The position numbers and the translations under genes are program-made. Below are positions 47,668 to 59,289 of a stretch of DNA of 64,000 bases, one piece after another. Numbering within the stretch: the stretch's first letter is position 1; each line of letters begins with the position of its first letter. Origin of the DNA: Virgibacillus ndiopensis (GTDB lineage: Bacteria > Bacillota > Bacilli > Bacillales > Amphibacillaceae); NCBI RefSeq assembly GCF_900187325.1, contig NZ_FZMZ01000005.1, positions 806,001 through 870,000 of the forward strand, in the 5' to 3' direction. Under the pieces are notes generated by a model, which ran no database searches, was not told the origin of the DNA, and saw only the letters and a program-made list of their open reading frames with translations.

Positions 47668-49938
47668 TTATACTTGAGGTCCTTCTACTTTTTTCTTTTT
47701 AGCAAAGACTACTGGTTTTTCCTTAATCATTTTACCACGCCATACAAGCCATAACTGAGAAGCTATAAATAATGAAGAATAGGTCCCCGCAATAAGCCCA
47801 ACGGTTAAGGCAATTGCAAAGCCAGTGATTGATTCAGCTCCTAAGAATAAGAATGCTAGAACGGCAATCAATGTGGTTACCGTTGTATTAATACTTCTTG
47901 TCAGTGTTTGAACTAAACTTCTATTTACAATATTTGCAAGCTCTTTAAATGATTTGACTCGTTTCTTCTTACGTAAATTTTCACGTATTCTATCAAATGT
48001 TACAATCGTATCGTTAATCGAGTAACCAATAATTGTAAGAATGGCTGCAACGATTGTAATATCGAACTCAATTCGCATGATACTGAATATTGCCAGGACA
48101 AAGAATGCATCGTGTAGCAATGCAATAATAGCAGTAATTGCGAAGAAAAGTTCAAAACGGAATGCAACATAAATAATCATACCAATAGATGCAATACCTA
48201 ATGCGTACAAAGCATTTTTGACCAATTCCTCACCAACAACCGGTGATACAATACTTACACTAGTCTCAGCATTATAATTTTCTTTAAAATACGATTGAAT
48301 TTCTGCGATCCTATCTTCATTTATTACTTTATCAAATCGTAAAACAACATTGTTTTCACCAGATGGAACGATTGACTCTGCCTTTAAGCCCAGTTCATCT
48401 AAACTTTTATCTATATCATCCGTTGGCATTTTGTTATCAGATTCAAGTTGAATTCGTGATCCACTTGTAAAATCTATTCCAGGGTTAAGCTGGAATAGTC
48501 CAAGAGAAATTGCACCAAGTATCACCATTATTGCTGATGCAATAAAGAATTTCTTTCTGTGTTTCACTGGATTAACTTCACGATTAAAGAGTTTTGGTTC
48601 CACTTCCGTCGGATCCGAGATATCTTTAATATCCTTTTTCTTTACTCCGATCCAGCCGGGGCGATTTTTCAAAAACTTAGTTTTCACCCATAATTGCATC
48701 AAGAATCTGGTTCCATAAACTGCTGTTAAAAAGCTTACCAAAATACTCAAAATTAACATCGTTGCGAAACCTTTAACGGAACTAGTACCAAAGATAAATA
48801 ATACAATCGCCGCAAGAATCGTTGTAATATTTGCATCTACAATCGCTCTTAAGGAATTACTCGTACCAGCTTTAAACGATGCAAAAATCGATTTACCTTC
48901 ACGTAATTCTTCTTTTATCCGTTCAAATGTAATAACATTTGCATCCACGGCCATACCAACACCAAGAATTAATGCAGCGATTCCTTGTAACGTTAGCACA
49001 CCATTCATTAGTTCAAATACCACTAAAATCAAGTAAATGTATATGCTTAAATTAACTGCAGCAATGAATCCCGGGAAACGGTATACTACAATCATAAATA
49101 AAAAGATAATACTTATCCCTATTATACCCGCAAAAACAGTCTTGTTTAGTGCTTGCTCTCCAAACTGAGCTCCCACAGTCTGTGAATAGAGCTCCGTCAT
49201 ATTGACAGGTAATGAACCTGCGTTGATAATATCAGCTAAGCGTTGTGCCGAGTCAACCGTGAAATTACCTTCAATCATAACATTCGGTGTATTTAATGTT
49301 TCATTTACACTGGGAGCGGAAATATATTTTGGATCCTCTTTTTTAACTTCTTCAGCAAATGAATTCCCTTTTTGATAATCCATCCATATAACAAGCAAAT
49401 TTTTCTTTTCAGGTAGTGGGGCTGTCGGATCTGCTTTAGCAGCCAGTTCACTTGTTATTTCACCGAATTTTTTCGCATCTTTCAGCTGTAATGTAACAAT
49501 GGGTTGATTCGTATCTTGTTTGAAATCCTGTTTTGCGCTACCCTCTTTCACATCGGATCCATCCAACAACTCTTCATCGTTAACATTTCTGAAGGATAGT
49601 CTAGCAGAAGTCGATAAAAGCTCTCTTGCTTCTTCCTGGTCTTTTATACCAGCTAACTGAACACGAATTCTGTCTTCTCCTTCAATGTCAATACTCGCTT
49701 CGCTTATACCTAAGCGGTTAACACGTTCATTGAGTATTCGAACAGTTGATTCTAGTAATTCCCTGTCAACCTCTTCTCCATCATCAACAGGCTCAATTTG
49801 ATATAGAATCTCAAATCCACCTTGAAGATCCAACCCTAAATTAATATCTTTTGTAATTCCAGTAATCGTTGTCCCAATCGTTCCTGCAAATAATAGCACG
49901 ATTAGAAAAAAGGCAACGATTTTACCTCTGTTCTTCAT
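47668..49938 (-). CDS. secDF: Fused protein-export membrane protein SecDF
   Basis: A 756-aa fusion of SecD and SecF, which use the proton motive force to aid Sec export. The SecD half starts with a membrane helix and DLQGGFEILYQI, then the large outer P1 domain, then AALILGVGMAVDANVITFERIKEEL. The SecF half has NPGIDFTSGSRIQLE and TIIGYSINDTIVTFDRIRENLR. About twelve membrane helices in total. The fusion is usual in Bacilli. Confidence 0.96.
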   Translation of the reverse strand: MKNRGKIVAFFLIVLLFAGTIGTTITGITKDINLGLDLQGGFEILYQIEPVDDGEEVDRELLESTVRILNERVNRLGISEASIDIEGEDRIRVQLAGIKDQEEARELLSTSARLSFRNVNDEELLDGSDVKEGSAKQDFKQDTNQPIVTLQLKDAKKFGEITSELAAKADPTAPLPEKKNLLVIWMDYQKGNSFAEEVKKEDPKYISAPSVNETLNTPNVMIEGNFTVDSAQRLADIINAGSLPVNMTELYSQTVGAQFGEQALNKTVFAGIIGISIIFLFMIVVYRFPGFIAAVNLSIYIYLILVVFELMNGVLTLQGIAALILGVGMAVDANVITFERIKEELREGKSIFASFKAGTSNSLRAIVDANITTILAAIVLFIFGTSSVKGFATMLILSILVSFLTAVYGTRFLMQLWVKTKFLKNRPGWIGVKKKDIKDISDPTEVEPKLFNREVNPVKHRKKFFIASAIMVILGAISLGLFQLNPGIDFTSGSRIQLESDNKMPTDDIDKSLDELGLKAESIVPSGENNVVLRFDKVINEDRIAEIQSYFKENYNAETSVSIVSPVVGEELVKNALYALGIASIGMIIYVAFRFELFFAITAIIALLHDAFFVLAIFSIMRIEFDITIVAAILTIIGYSINDTIVTFDRIRENLRKKKRVKSFKELANIVNRSLVQTLTRSINTTVTTLIAVLAFLFLGAESITGFAIALTVGLIAGTYSSLFIASQLWLVWRGKMIKEKPVVFAKKKKVEGPQV

Positions 49939-49987
49939 CTACCAATTGCCTCCCTCTTCTACGGTCAAATGCATTATGTAAAATCTT

Positions 49988-50296
49988 CTATTGTTTCGTT
50001 TCTTCTGTTTGACCACCAGTTAAAGCGGCAATAGAAGCCATTAAATCGTCATTCTCTTGATAAGCATTAACAGTTAAATAACTCATATACAAGTTAGATG
50101 CAAGATGAAAAATATCTTGTGTTACTTCATGTAACCGCTTTGTCGGGTTACCTTTCCAAACCTTTTGTACCAAACAATCCCAAATATCATCACCTGTTGC
50201 TTGAGAATACCCCATTAATTTAAATTCACTTGTCTTACTATCCAGCGCTGGTTTCATTAAGTCCTTCCATTCGTTAACTGTTTTAACGATCTCCAA
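49988..50296 (-). CDS. comN: Post-transcriptional regulator ComN
   Basis: A 102-aa protein of the Post_transc_reg family, equivalent to B. subtilis YrzD/ComN, which promotes accumulation of comE mRNA in competence. Recognisable parts are the helical blocks VNEWKDLMKPALDSKTSEF, GDDIWDCLVQKVWK and HEVTQDIFHLASNLYMSYL. The open frame starts with TTG at 50317, but GGGGGG is placed 6 bases before TTG at 50296, giving LEIVKTV as the likely N terminus. It is upstream of secDF. Confidence 0.88.
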   Translation of the reverse strand: MEIVKTVNEWKDLMKPALDSKTSEFKLMGYSQATGDDIWDCLVQKVWKGNPTKRLHEVTQDIFHLASNLYMSYLTVNAYQENDDLMASIAALTGGQTEETKQ

Positions 50297-50415
50297 CTTC
50301 TTCCCCCCTGTTTTCAATCAGAGTTAATTTCCTATTCTTGTCATGCTTGGCCAACTTAATAGCATATATATCATTGTATATGAAATTTTATTTTTTGAGA
50401 AGGCAGGTCCATTAA

Positions 50416-51966
50416 ATGACCAAACAAACATTTCTAAAAGGAACAATAATCTTAATTGTTGCTGGAATGATTACTCGTTTTTTAGGCTTTATTAACCGGA
50501 TGGTTGTTGCTAGAATTATGGGTGAAGAAGGTGTCGGCCTTTATATGATGGCACTTCCTACATATTTTTTGGTTATTACATTCACCCAACTTGGATTACC
50601 TGTTGCCATTTCAAAACGTGTTGCCGAAGCAGATGCAAAAAATGATCGAGTTAAAATTAAAAAAATACTTATTGTATCTTTAATCATCACTACAATATCA
50701 AGTATCTTTTTCACCATCGGCATGATCCTTATTACTCCATTTGTTGCCACAGAATTACTTACTGATGAACGAACGATGTATCCATTATTGGCAATCAGTC
50801 CTATCATCCCAATTGTCGCAATTTCAGCTGTACTCAGGGGTTATTTCCAAGGACTGCAAAATATGAAGCCGCAAAGTTATACGCAAGTAATTGAGCAAGT
50901 GGTTCGCATCATTTGTGTAGCCTTTTTCGTCAAGTTATTACTTCCTTTCGGCGTGGAGTTTGCTGCAGCTGGTGCCATGTTTAGTGTTATACTTGGAGAA
51001 TTCGTATCTTTGATGGTTATGATTCAAATATTCAAACGAAAAAAAACTATAAAGATACGATATCGATTTTTTAAGTACTTAAAATCCAGTAAAGATACAT
51101 TGAAAGAGCTTTTTTCCATTGCTTTACCTAGTACAGGCAGTCGATTAATTGGTTCATTTTCATATTTTCTAGAGCCGATATTGGTTGCCCAAAGTTTGGC
51201 AATAGCAGGTATTTCAAGTTCATTAGCAACAAAGCAGTATGGGGAATTAACCGGATTCGTACTGCCATTACTATTTTTACCAACTTTTATAACACAATCC
51301 TTAGCAATTGCACTTGTACCTTCCATATCAGAGGCTGAAGCAAACAAACATAACCAGTTAATACATTATCGTATTCACCAGGCTATTCGAATCTCGTTTG
51401 CCTCCGGCGCAATCGCAACAATTGTATTGACACTTTTTTCGGTACCGATATTAACATATATGTATGGAACAGCTAATGCAAGTAAATTTTTGATATTAAT
51501 GGCACCTTTTTTCATTTTACTTTACATTCAAGCACCATTACAAGCAGCATTACAAGCCCTGGACTTAGCCAAGCCTGCTATGTGGAATAGTTTAATAGGT
51601 GCTGTGTGCAAATTTGTCGTACTCTTTTTACTGGCTTCCAATGCTGAATTTGGGATTATGGGTGTAGCACTTGCAATGGTAACTGGTGTAGTATTAGTGA
51701 CATTATTACATTTAGCTTCACTTCGAAAAGCAATTCGGTATTCCATTCCTTTAAAAGACTTGTGCAAAATGATTGCCTTAATCTTGATAACATGGGTCGT
51801 TGGAAATTTCCTTAAAAACATGTATGCATTGGTAGAACCTAATATTTTTATCTTCTTATGTATATTGATCATTTTAGCTTTAATCTATATAGTAACATTA
51901 TTCGCCCTACGATTTATTACGAAAGAGGAGTTAAAACAAATTCCTATTATCCAAAAATGGGTATAA
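50416..51966 (+). CDS. spoVB: Stage V sporulation protein B (MOP-family flippase)
   Basis: A 516-aa membrane protein of the polysaccharide export (MATE-like, MVF) superfamily, with about 14 hydrophobic helices. It begins TKQTFLKGTIILIVAGMITRFLGFINRMVVARIMGEEG (shown as family pattern in residues 2-39). SpoVB is needed for spore cortex synthesis and is thought to move lipid-linked precursors across membranes. Divergent from comN, as in B. subtilis. In B. subtilis it is sigma-E dependent; the upstream sequence GCATATATATC could be a -10 element but the match is weak. Confidence 0.93.
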   Translation: MTKQTFLKGTIILIVAGMITRFLGFINRMVVARIMGEEGVGLYMMALPTYFLVITFTQLGLPVAISKRVAEADAKNDRVKIKKILIVSLIITTISSIFFTIGMILITPFVATELLTDERTMYPLLAISPIIPIVAISAVLRGYFQGLQNMKPQSYTQVIEQVVRIICVAFFVKLLLPFGVEFAAAGAMFSVILGEFVSLMVMIQIFKRKKTIKIRYRFFKYLKSSKDTLKELFSIALPSTGSRLIGSFSYFLEPILVAQSLAIAGISSSLATKQYGELTGFVLPLLFLPTFITQSLAIALVPSISEAEANKHNQLIHYRIHQAIRISFASGAIATIVLTLFSVPILTYMYGTANASKFLILMAPFFILLYIQAPLQAALQALDLAKPAMWNSLIGAVCKFVVLFLLASNAEFGIMGVALAMVTGVVLVTLLHLASLRKAIRYSIPLKDLCKMIALILITWVVGNFLKNMYALVEPNIFIFLCILIILALIYIVTLFALRFITKEELKQIPIIQKWV

Positions 51967-52002
51967 AAAGCCTACCACTGAAATAAACAGTGGTAGGCTT
52001 TT
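51966..52002. terminator. Bidirectional terminator between spoVB and the transporter gene
   Basis: AAAAGCCTACCACTG / CAGTGGTAGGCTTTT, a perfect 15-bp stem with a 7-base loop between convergent genes. The left arm begins at the last base of the spoVB stop. Confidence 0.92.
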
Positions 52003-53302
52003 ATAATGCTTGTCCAGAGTATGGAATTAAATAACGAATGATGATATAGATGGTCGATATAAGAAGTGAGAATAATACGAATGGTATACCATAAAGCAGA
52101 AAACGTATGAACGGAATCCTTTCTCTAGCACCCTCAGCTAGCCCTGCTACAACAACATTAGCAGATGCTCCAACTAATGTAGCATTTCCACCTAAGCAAG
52201 CTCCTAATGCAAGAGACCACCAGATTGGGTCTAAATAAACCATTCCATAACTTTGAAACTCTTGAATCACCGGAATCATAGCCGCTACAAATGGTATATT
52301 ATCGACAACCCCTGAAAATATACCAGATACCCACAATATTAATATAGCTGTCTTTGAAAAGTCACCATTAGTGGATACAATTATTGCTCTAGCCATTTCA
52401 TCAATAATTCCTACCTCCTGAAGGCCGCCAACTAATGTAAATAATCCAATAAAGAAAAACAATGTCACCCATTCTACTTTTTCAAAAATTTGCTCTGTGG
52501 ACACTTCTTTTTCTGTTAAGAGTAACAATAAAATTGCCCCAGCTAATGCAATTGCTGTAAGTTCTATATGTAAGAATGAATGGAGTAGAAAACCTAAAAT
52601 CGTAAGTCCTAATACGAAAATAGATTTATAAAGCATAGGTGTTCGTTTTAAGTGCTCCGCGGCATCGATACCAAGAAGTTCTTGTTTGTTCGTTGAACTT
52701 TTTCGCAGTTTATTTTTGAATAAGAAAACGAGTGTAAAAATCATCGCTAAAAATATAATAAGTGCAAGTGGTGCCAAATGATTAATAAACGACAGAAAAT
52801 TTAAATGTTCAACAGCTTGACCGATCATAATATTTGGTGGGTCTCCAATGAGTGTAGCTGTTCCACCTATATTAGAGCTAAAAATAATTGCTAATAAATA
52901 TGGAAAAGATGGAAGATTTAATAATTTTGTTATTTTTAACATAATAGGTACAAATATTAATACTGTTGTAACATTATCAAGTAATGCAGAGCCTGTAGCA
53001 GTCAAAATACTTGCACCAATTAATAAAGGAATTGGATCTCCTCGTACCTTTTGGGCAAAACGTATTGCAATGAATGTAAATAACCCAGTTTTTTCTGTAA
53101 TCGAAATCAGTACCATCATAGAGAACAATAACCCAATTGTGTTCCAATCAATATAATTCATAAATACATCATCAGTTGAGTAAATTCCTGTTAACAACAG
53201 TAACGTACCGCCTGACAATGCAATAACAGCGCGGTTCATTTTGTCAGTCATGATTAAAAAGTAGCTAATAATAAAGATAGTGGATGCAAGAATTACATTC
53301 AT
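52001..53302 (-). CDS. ArsB/NhaD-type ion transporter
   Basis: A 433-aa protein of the ion transporter superfamily (ArsB/NhaD/P-protein group) with 11-12 hydrophobic helices. Diagnostic duplicated segments are SALLDNVTTVLIFVPIM with IGGTATLIGDPPNIMIG, and SGVVDNIPFVAAMIPV with LGGNATLVGASANVV. Each has an Asp-Asn or Asn-Pro pair in a membrane loop. Relatives carry arsenite, sodium/protons or anions; the substrate cannot be read from the sequence and no ars genes are nearby. B. subtilis has yrbG in this interval; here it is replaced. Confidence 0.85.
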   Translation of the reverse strand: MNVILASTIFIISYFLIMTDKMNRAVIALSGGTLLLLTGIYSTDDVFMNYIDWNTIGLLFSMMVLISITEKTGLFTFIAIRFAQKVRGDPIPLLIGASILTATGSALLDNVTTVLIFVPIMLKITKLLNLPSFPYLLAIIFSSNIGGTATLIGDPPNIMIGQAVEHLNFLSFINHLAPLALIIFLAMIFTLVFLFKNKLRKSSTNKQELLGIDAAEHLKRTPMLYKSIFVLGLTILGFLLHSFLHIELTAIALAGAILLLLLTEKEVSTEQIFEKVEWVTLFFFIGLFTLVGGLQEVGIIDEMARAIIVSTNGDFSKTAILILWVSGIFSGVVDNIPFVAAMIPVIQEFQSYGMVYLDPIWWSLALGACLGGNATLVGASANVVVAGLAEGARERIPFIRFLLYGIPFVLFSLLISTIYIIIRYLIPYSGQAL

Positions 53303-53442
53303 AGGACACCTTCCCTCACATATATGTAAACAACCTTATAAAAAATATATGCAAGGAAAACTAAAATATTTTCCGTCTATTTTCTAATTGGATGAATAAA
53401 ATGAAAGTAACTGGACAAACAGGGGGGAGGGAGATCATCTTC

Positions 53443-53823
53443 ATGAAGAAACAACAATTTATTGCCTTGGTGTATGGTTGGATTGTTATACTCGGTTTCA
53501 TTCTGGTAACTAGTCTTGTATTAGGGTTATTACTACGTTTTACGAGTATGGATGAAACTACATTATCGTGGACAACATTAGCAGTTGGATTAATTTCTTT
53601 ATTTATCGGAGGAATTGTAGCAGGAGTAAAAGGAAAGCAAAAAGGTTGGGTAATCGGTTGTTTGACTGGACTAGGGTTTACTTTGTTCACATTTTTGGTA
53701 CAATATCTAGGCTATCACCAAGCATTTTCACTAGAACAATCTCTTCATCACTTAGGATATATCCTGGCAGCACTTGTTGGCGGAGTAATTGGAGTAAATG
53801 TTGTGGTAAATGAAAAAAAATAA
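53443..53823 (+). CDS. yrzE: TIGR04086 family membrane protein (YrzE)
   Basis: A 126-aa protein with four hydrophobic helices and Gly-rich turns (LISLFIGGIVAGVKGKQKGW, AALVGGVIGVNVVV), the pattern of the TIGR04086/YrzE family next to yajC in Bacilli. The open frame extends back to 53392, but GGGAG about 9 bases upstream supports ATG at 53443. Function unknown. Confidence 0.85.
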   Translation: MKKQQFIALVYGWIVILGFILVTSLVLGLLLRFTSMDETTLSWTTLAVGLISLFIGGIVAGVKGKQKGWVIGCLTGLGFTLFTFLVQYLGYHQAFSLEQSLHHLGYILAALVGGVIGVNVVVNEKK

Positions 53824-53838
53824 GGTTCAAAAAATACT

Positions 53839-53871
53839 AGAAGTTAATGGCAGATGTGCTCATTAACTTCT
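53839..53871 (+). terminator. Terminator of yrzE
   Basis: AGAAGTTAATG / CATTAACTTCT, an 11-bp perfect stem, 11-base loop, followed by TCTTTATG. The T run is weak, so confidence is moderate. Confidence 0.6.
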
Positions 53872-53909
53872 TCTTTATGTACTTTATTTATAAAAACTAA
53901 ACGGCAAAA

Positions 53910-53956
53910 GCAACAGACTTGTTACTTAAATTATTTAAGTAATCTGCCCATTGCTT
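53910..53956 (-). terminator. Terminator-like hairpin after yajC
   Basis: A core palindrome TTACTTAAA-TTA-TTTAAGTAA (53922-53942) is extended by AAGCAA / TTGCTT outer arms. On the minus strand it is followed by TTGCCGTTTAGTTTTTA. It lies downstream of yajC. Confidence 0.5.
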
Positions 53957-53993
53957 GTCCCCTGATACGATCTATTTTTTTCAGATAGATAAA

Positions 53994-54254
53994 TTAATTG
54001 CTTTTAACTTCCCGGATTGCGGAACGGTCATATGTAAACTTTGTACCGTCGCCACCTTCAATTACTACGATTGTTTCATCAATCGTATGTACTGTCCCAT
54101 GTAAACCACCAATCGTTACAACTGAATCTCCTTTTTTCAAATCCGACTGCATTTGTTTTACTTGCTTTTGGCGTTTTTGTTGTGGACGGATTAACAAAAA
54201 GTAAAAGATCACAAACATTAAAATAATTGGAGCTAAATTTATAAGTGTGTTCAT
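53994..54254 (-). CDS. yajC: Preprotein translocase subunit YajC
   Basis: 86 aa. One N-terminal membrane helix (IILMFVIFYFLLIRPQQKR) with the family signature FxxLIRPQQKR, followed by the soluble domain LKKGDSVVTIGGLHGTVHTID. YajC associates with SecDF at the Sec translocon. It lies 18 bp after tgt. Confidence 0.95.
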   Translation of the reverse strand: MNTLINLAPIILMFVIFYFLLIRPQQKRQKQVKQMQSDLKKGDSVVTIGGLHGTVHTIDETIVVIEGGDGTKFTYDRSAIREVKSN

Positions 54255-54272
54255 TACGAATTCCTCCTTTCC

Positions 54273-55427
<1,155 letters not shown>

Positions 55428-55431
55428 CTAC

Positions 55432-56460
55432 TTATATTATTAACATTGCATCTCCGAAACTGAAAAAACGGTACCGTTCTTGAACAGCTTCATTATATGC
55501 ACGTAAAATGCTCTCCTTATCTGCTAAAGCACTAACTAACATGATTAGTGTAGACTTAGGTAAGTGAAAATTCGTAATCAAGCCGTCAATAGCTTGAAAT
55601 TTATATGGAGGATAGATAAAAATATCTGTCCATCCACTAGCTTCAACGAATTGTCCATCATTATCGCGTGCGATTGTCTCTAATGTTCTAGTTGACGTTG
55701 TTCCGACTGAAATAATCCTGCCATTATTTCTCCTTATATTGGTAAGAATTTGCGCCGTTTCATTCGTCATATGATAAAATTCCGAATGCATGGTATGGTC
55801 ATCAATATTATCCACACTTACCGGACGAAATGTACCGAGACCAACATGTAGCGTAATAAAGGCAATTGTTACTCCCATTTCCTTTATTTCGTCTAATAAT
55901 TCATTTGTAAAATGTAAACCTGCAGTTGGCGCTGCTGCCGACCCTTCTTCTTTTGCATAGACAGTTTGATAGCGTTCCTTTTCCGGTAATTGCTCTTTAA
56001 TATATGGCGGTAATGGCATCTCGCCAAGCTCGTCCAATATTTCAACTAAAATACCTTCATATTGTAATTGTAAAATACGACCACCATGTTCTTTTGTATC
56101 AATACATTTTGCCCGTAATTTTCCATCGCCAAACGAAAGCTCCGTACCAATTTTAATCTTTTTTGCTGGTTTAGCAAGCACCTCCCAGCAATCCTCTTCT
56201 TGCTGGTGAAGGAGTAACACTTCTATTTTTGCACCTGTATCTTGTTTCACACCGTACAATCGAGCAGGAAGAACACGCGTGTCATTTAAAACAAGGCAGT
56301 CACCTTTTTTTAAGTAACTTTTTATATCCCTAAAATGTTTATGCTCGATTGCTTTTGTTTCACGGTTAAACACCAACAATCGTGAAGCTGTTCTCTCCTT
56401 TAATGGTGTTTGTGCTATTAGTTCTTCTGGTAAATCAAAATCAAAATCTTCTATATTCAT
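55432..56460 (-). CDS. queA: S-adenosylmethionine:tRNA ribosyltransferase-isomerase
   Basis: 342 aa. It transfers ribose from SAM to preQ1-modified tRNA, making epoxyqueuosine. Starts [20 protein letters not shown]. Family blocks include [37 protein letters not shown] and [22 protein letters not shown] (seen in pieces). AGGAG precedes ATG at 56460. Followed by tgt after 16 bp. Confidence 0.97.
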   Translation of the reverse strand: MNIEDFDFDLPEELIAQTPLKERTASRLLVFNRETKAIEHKHFRDIKSYLKKGDCLVLNDTRVLPARLYGVKQDTGAKIEVLLLHQQEEDCWEVLAKPAKKIKIGTELSFGDGKLRAKCIDTKEHGGRILQLQYEGILVEILDELGEMPLPPYIKEQLPEKERYQTVYAKEEGSAAAPTAGLHFTNELLDEIKEMGVTIAFITLHVGLGTFRPVSVDNIDDHTMHSEFYHMTNETAQILTNIRRNNGRIISVGTTSTRTLETIARDNDGQFVEASGWTDIFIYPPYKFQAIDGLITNFHLPKSTLIMLVSALADKESILRAYNEAVQERYRFFSFGDAMLII

Positions 56461-56483
56461 GATGCTGATCTCCTAACTATGTC

Positions 56484-56681
56484 TTAGCGAAATTTTCCTA
56501 GTATGAAAAAGATAAGAGATAATATTATACTGACGACAATAGAAGTCATAATTGGAAAGTGAAAAGAGACATTTCCTTTTTTAAAGCTAATGTCTCCAGG
56601 AAGCTTCCCAACAAATGTCCAAATAACGCCAATTACTATAAATACAATCCCTAACAAGATAAACAATTTTCCAATAGTCAT
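56484..56681 (-). CDS. yrzS: DUF2905 small membrane protein (YrzS)
   Basis: A 65-aa protein with two membrane helices ([20 protein letters not shown] and [18 protein letters not shown]) joined by the conserved loop [19 protein letters not shown]. Its ATG overlaps the ruvB stop by four bases. Function unknown; conserved in this position in Bacilli. Confidence 0.88.
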   Translation of the reverse strand: MTIGKLFILLGIVFIVIGVIWTFVGKLPGDISFKKGNVSFHFPIMTSIVVSIILSLIFFILGKFR

Positions 56682-57682
56682 TCCGCTTCGTTTCCTTTTA
56701 AACCAAAATGCTGATATGCCTTAGGTGTAACAATCCGTCCTCTAGGCGTACGTTGAATGAAACCTATTTGTAATAAATATGGTTCATATACATCTTCAAT
56801 TGTCTGTGATTCTTCACCAATTGTTGCAGCAATCGTATCTAGCCCTACTGGACCGCCTTGAAAGCCCTCGATGATTCCTTTCAAGAGTTTATGGTCTATA
56901 TGATCTAAGCCAACATCATCGACCTGAAGCATCTCTAGAGCAAGATCGGTTGTTTCAAGACTTATTGTATTTTCCCCTTTAACTTGTGAAATGTCCCGAA
57001 TACGCTTTAACAGCCTGTTTGCAATTCTTGGTGTCCCTCTAGATCGTCTGGAAACTTCTGCTGCAGCTTCTTTTGTAATAGAAGTTTGAAAAATATCAGC
57101 TGTACGTTCAACAATTGAACATAAATCCTTTGCCTCATAATATTCCAGTCTACTTAATACACCAAAACGGTCACGAAGCGGAGCCGACAACAGACCTGCT
57201 CGTGTTGTCGCCCCTACCAGGGTGAAAGGAGGTAAATCAATCCTGACAGACCTTGCACTAGGACCAGTTCCTATTACAATATCAAGAAAAAAATCCTCCA
57301 TCGCTGGGTACAATACTTCTTCAACAGATCGCGGTAATCGATGAACTTCGTCGATAAATAAAACATCACCAGGCTCAAGTGACGAAAGAATCGCCGCAAG
57401 ATCACCGGCACGCTCAATTGCCGGTCCTGATGTGGAGCGAAACTGTACACCCATTTCATTTGCAATAATGGCAGCCAAAGTTGTTTTCCCTAATCCCGGT
57501 GGACCATACAATAATACATGATCAAGAGGTTCTTCACGCATTTTAGCTGCTTGTATAAATATACTTAGATTTTCCTTCACCTTCTGCTGTCCGATATATT
57601 GGTTTAGTGTTGTGGGGCGAAGACTAAGCTCAATGGTGGAATCTTCGGCTTGTAATTCACCTGTAATTATACGCTCATCCAT
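56678..57682 (-). CDS. ruvB: Holliday junction branch-migration helicase RuvB
   Basis: A 334-aa AAA+ motor. N-terminal segment [19 protein letters not shown], Walker [17 protein letters not shown], Walker [11 protein letters not shown], sensor [18 protein letters not shown], and a C-terminal winged helix ending in [23 protein letters not shown] precedes ATG at 57682. Follows ruvA by 12 bp; no ruvC is present, as usual in Firmicutes, where RecU takes that role. Confidence 0.97.
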   Translation of the reverse strand: MDERIITGELQAEDSTIELSLRPTTLNQYIGQQKVKENLSIFIQAAKMREEPLDHVLLYGPPGLGKTTLAAIIANEMGVQFRSTSGPAIERAGDLAAILSSLEPGDVLFIDEVHRLPRSVEEVLYPAMEDFFLDIVIGTGPSARSVRIDLPPFTLVGATTRAGLLSAPLRDRFGVLSRLEYYEAKDLCSIVERTADIFQTSITKEAAAEVSRRSRGTPRIANRLLKRIRDISQVKGENTISLETTDLALEMLQVDDVGLDHIDHKLLKGIIEGFQGGPVGLDTIAATIGEESQTIEDVYEPYLLQIGFIQRTPRGRIVTPKAYQHFGLKGNEAE

Positions 57683-57694
57683 AACAATCTCCCC

Positions 57695-58303
57695 TTAGTT
57701 TTTTACCAATAGTCCCAATGCTTTGCGAATTATTTCATCCGTATTTTCGATATTTTCCTTTTGTAACTTCGGCATAATTGATTTTATTTCCCGATCTGAG
57801 TAGCCCAACGCTTTTAAAGCCTCTTGTGCTTCATTTAATCCATCTGGTGATACAGTAGTGATATCGGGATTTACTAAATCAGGCTGTGCATCTAACGAAA
57901 GCATTGTTGTCAGTTTGCCTTTTAAATCTAATATAACCTGTCTTGCGGTTTTTTTACCTATTCCAGGAAAACTTGTTAAAAATTTATCATCTTCACGTTC
58001 TACTGCTGCAATAAAGTCCCCGACATTAACGGATCCCAATATTGCCAGTGCACCTTTAGGACCAATTCCAGATACTTGTAGAAGCTTCGTGAAAAGCGAT
58101 TTCTGATCCTGGTTTTTGAATCCGTATAACACTTGCGCATCTTCACGTACGTAATGATAAGTATAAATTAAAGTTTCCTGATTTAATGATGACTGAAACA
58201 CAAAAGGATTGGCACACATAATCTCGTACCCAACCCCCTGGATGTCAACTATCACAGAATCATCTAATATATATGTAACGTTACCCTTTATGTAAGCAAT
58301 CAT
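57695..58303 (-). CDS. ruvA: Holliday junction DNA-binding protein RuvA
   Basis: 202 aa. The N-terminal OB domain starts MIAYIKGNVTYILDDSVIVDIQ in family form. Two helix-hairpin-helix motifs follow (LLQVSGIGPKGALAILG and LTSFPGIGKKTARQVILDLKGKL). A flexible linker leads to the C-terminal RuvB-binding domain (NEAQEALKALGYSDREI). GGAGAAGG precedes ATG at 58303. Confidence 0.96.
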   Translation of the reverse strand: MIAYIKGNVTYILDDSVIVDIQGVGYEIMCANPFVFQSSLNQETLIYTYHYVREDAQVLYGFKNQDQKSLFTKLLQVSGIGPKGALAILGSVNVGDFIAAVEREDDKFLTSFPGIGKKTARQVILDLKGKLTTMLSLDAQPDLVNPDITTVSPDGLNEAQEALKALGYSDREIKSIMPKLQKENIENTDEIIRKALGLLVKN

Positions 58304-58395
58304 TTAACCTTCTCCTCTTCGGAATTCCTTTACCTATTTTAACATACCTATACATATTGGGTACAGGAACAAGGAATTCCTATAGTACTTAAAAA

Positions 58396-58423
58396 AAACA
58401 CCAATTGGATATAATTGGTGTTT
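58396..58423 (-). terminator. Terminator of yebC
   Basis: AAACACCAATT / AATTGGTGTTT with a six-base loop. On the minus strand it is followed by a T run. It lies 22 bp after the yebC stop. Confidence 0.85.
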
Positions 58424-58444
58424 CAATCTAATAAGATAAAACGC

Positions 58445-59176
58445 TTAATCAGCATCTTCTAAATTATGATGAATGTCTTGAACATCTTCATTGTCTTCCA
58501 ATACATCAATAAGATTCAACATTTTTTGAGCATCTTCTTCAGGTAACGCACTATACGTTTGCGGAATTAATGTAACTTCAGCGTCTGCTAGTGTATAACC
58601 ACTCTCACGTAAATGTGTACAAACTGCATCAAAGTTCTCAGGAGATGTAAAAATTTCATATGCTCCTTCCTCTACTACAATATCATCAGCACCTGCTTCA
58701 ATTGCTTCAAGGGTAATTTCATCTTCATCAATAGCTCCATCTTCATTTTCAATAACGATATAGCCTTTACGGTCAAACATAAATGATACACTGCCATTTT
58801 CACCAAGGTTTCCGCCATTTTTCTTGAATGCATGCCTAATTTCTGCCGCAGTTCGATTTTTGTTGTCTGTCAAAATATTGACTATTACTGCTACACCACC
58901 AGGACCGTAACCTTCATAAGTAATTTCTTCAAAGTTTGCCCCATCTAGTGCACCTGTTGCTTTTTTAATTGCACGATCAATATTATCATTCGGCATATTA
59001 TCTGCTTTTGCTTTATCTACTGCCAATCGTAGTGATGCATTCGTAGTAATATCCCCGCCACCTTGTTTTGCAGCTAAATATATATCTTTAGCATGACGCA
59101 TAAAGATTTTACCTTTTTTTGCATCCTGTGCATTCTTTCTTCTTTGTATATTTTTCCACTTAGAATGACCAGCCAT
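58445..59176 (-). CDS. yebC: YebC/TACO1 family protein (YrbC)
   Basis: 243 aa. Starts [21 protein letters not shown], the family signature. [21 protein letters not shown] and [22 protein letters not shown] are the conserved central parts. Relatives have been described as transcription regulators and, more recently, as translation factors relieving polyproline stalls. A polyproline-rich SafA is encoded nearby, but no functional link is claimed. GAGGAG precedes ATG at 59176. Confidence 0.95.
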   Translation of the reverse strand: MAGHSKWKNIQRRKNAQDAKKGKIFMRHAKDIYLAAKQGGGDITTNASLRLAVDKAKADNMPNDNIDRAIKKATGALDGANFEEITYEGYGPGGVAVIVNILTDNKNRTAAEIRHAFKKNGGNLGENGSVSFMFDRKGYIVIENEDGAIDEDEITLEAIEAGADDIVVEEGAYEIFTSPENFDAVCTHLRESGYTLADAEVTLIPQTYSALPEEDAQKMLNLIDVLEDNEDVQDIHHNLEDAD

Positions 59177-59289
59177 AGGACATTCTCCTCTCTAGAAATT
59201 TCCTTTTTAACTATAACAAAAATTTCATTACTTATAAAGTGAAACTTTGATCCTTAGCCATTAGTACATTATGCAGATGAAACATAAGA

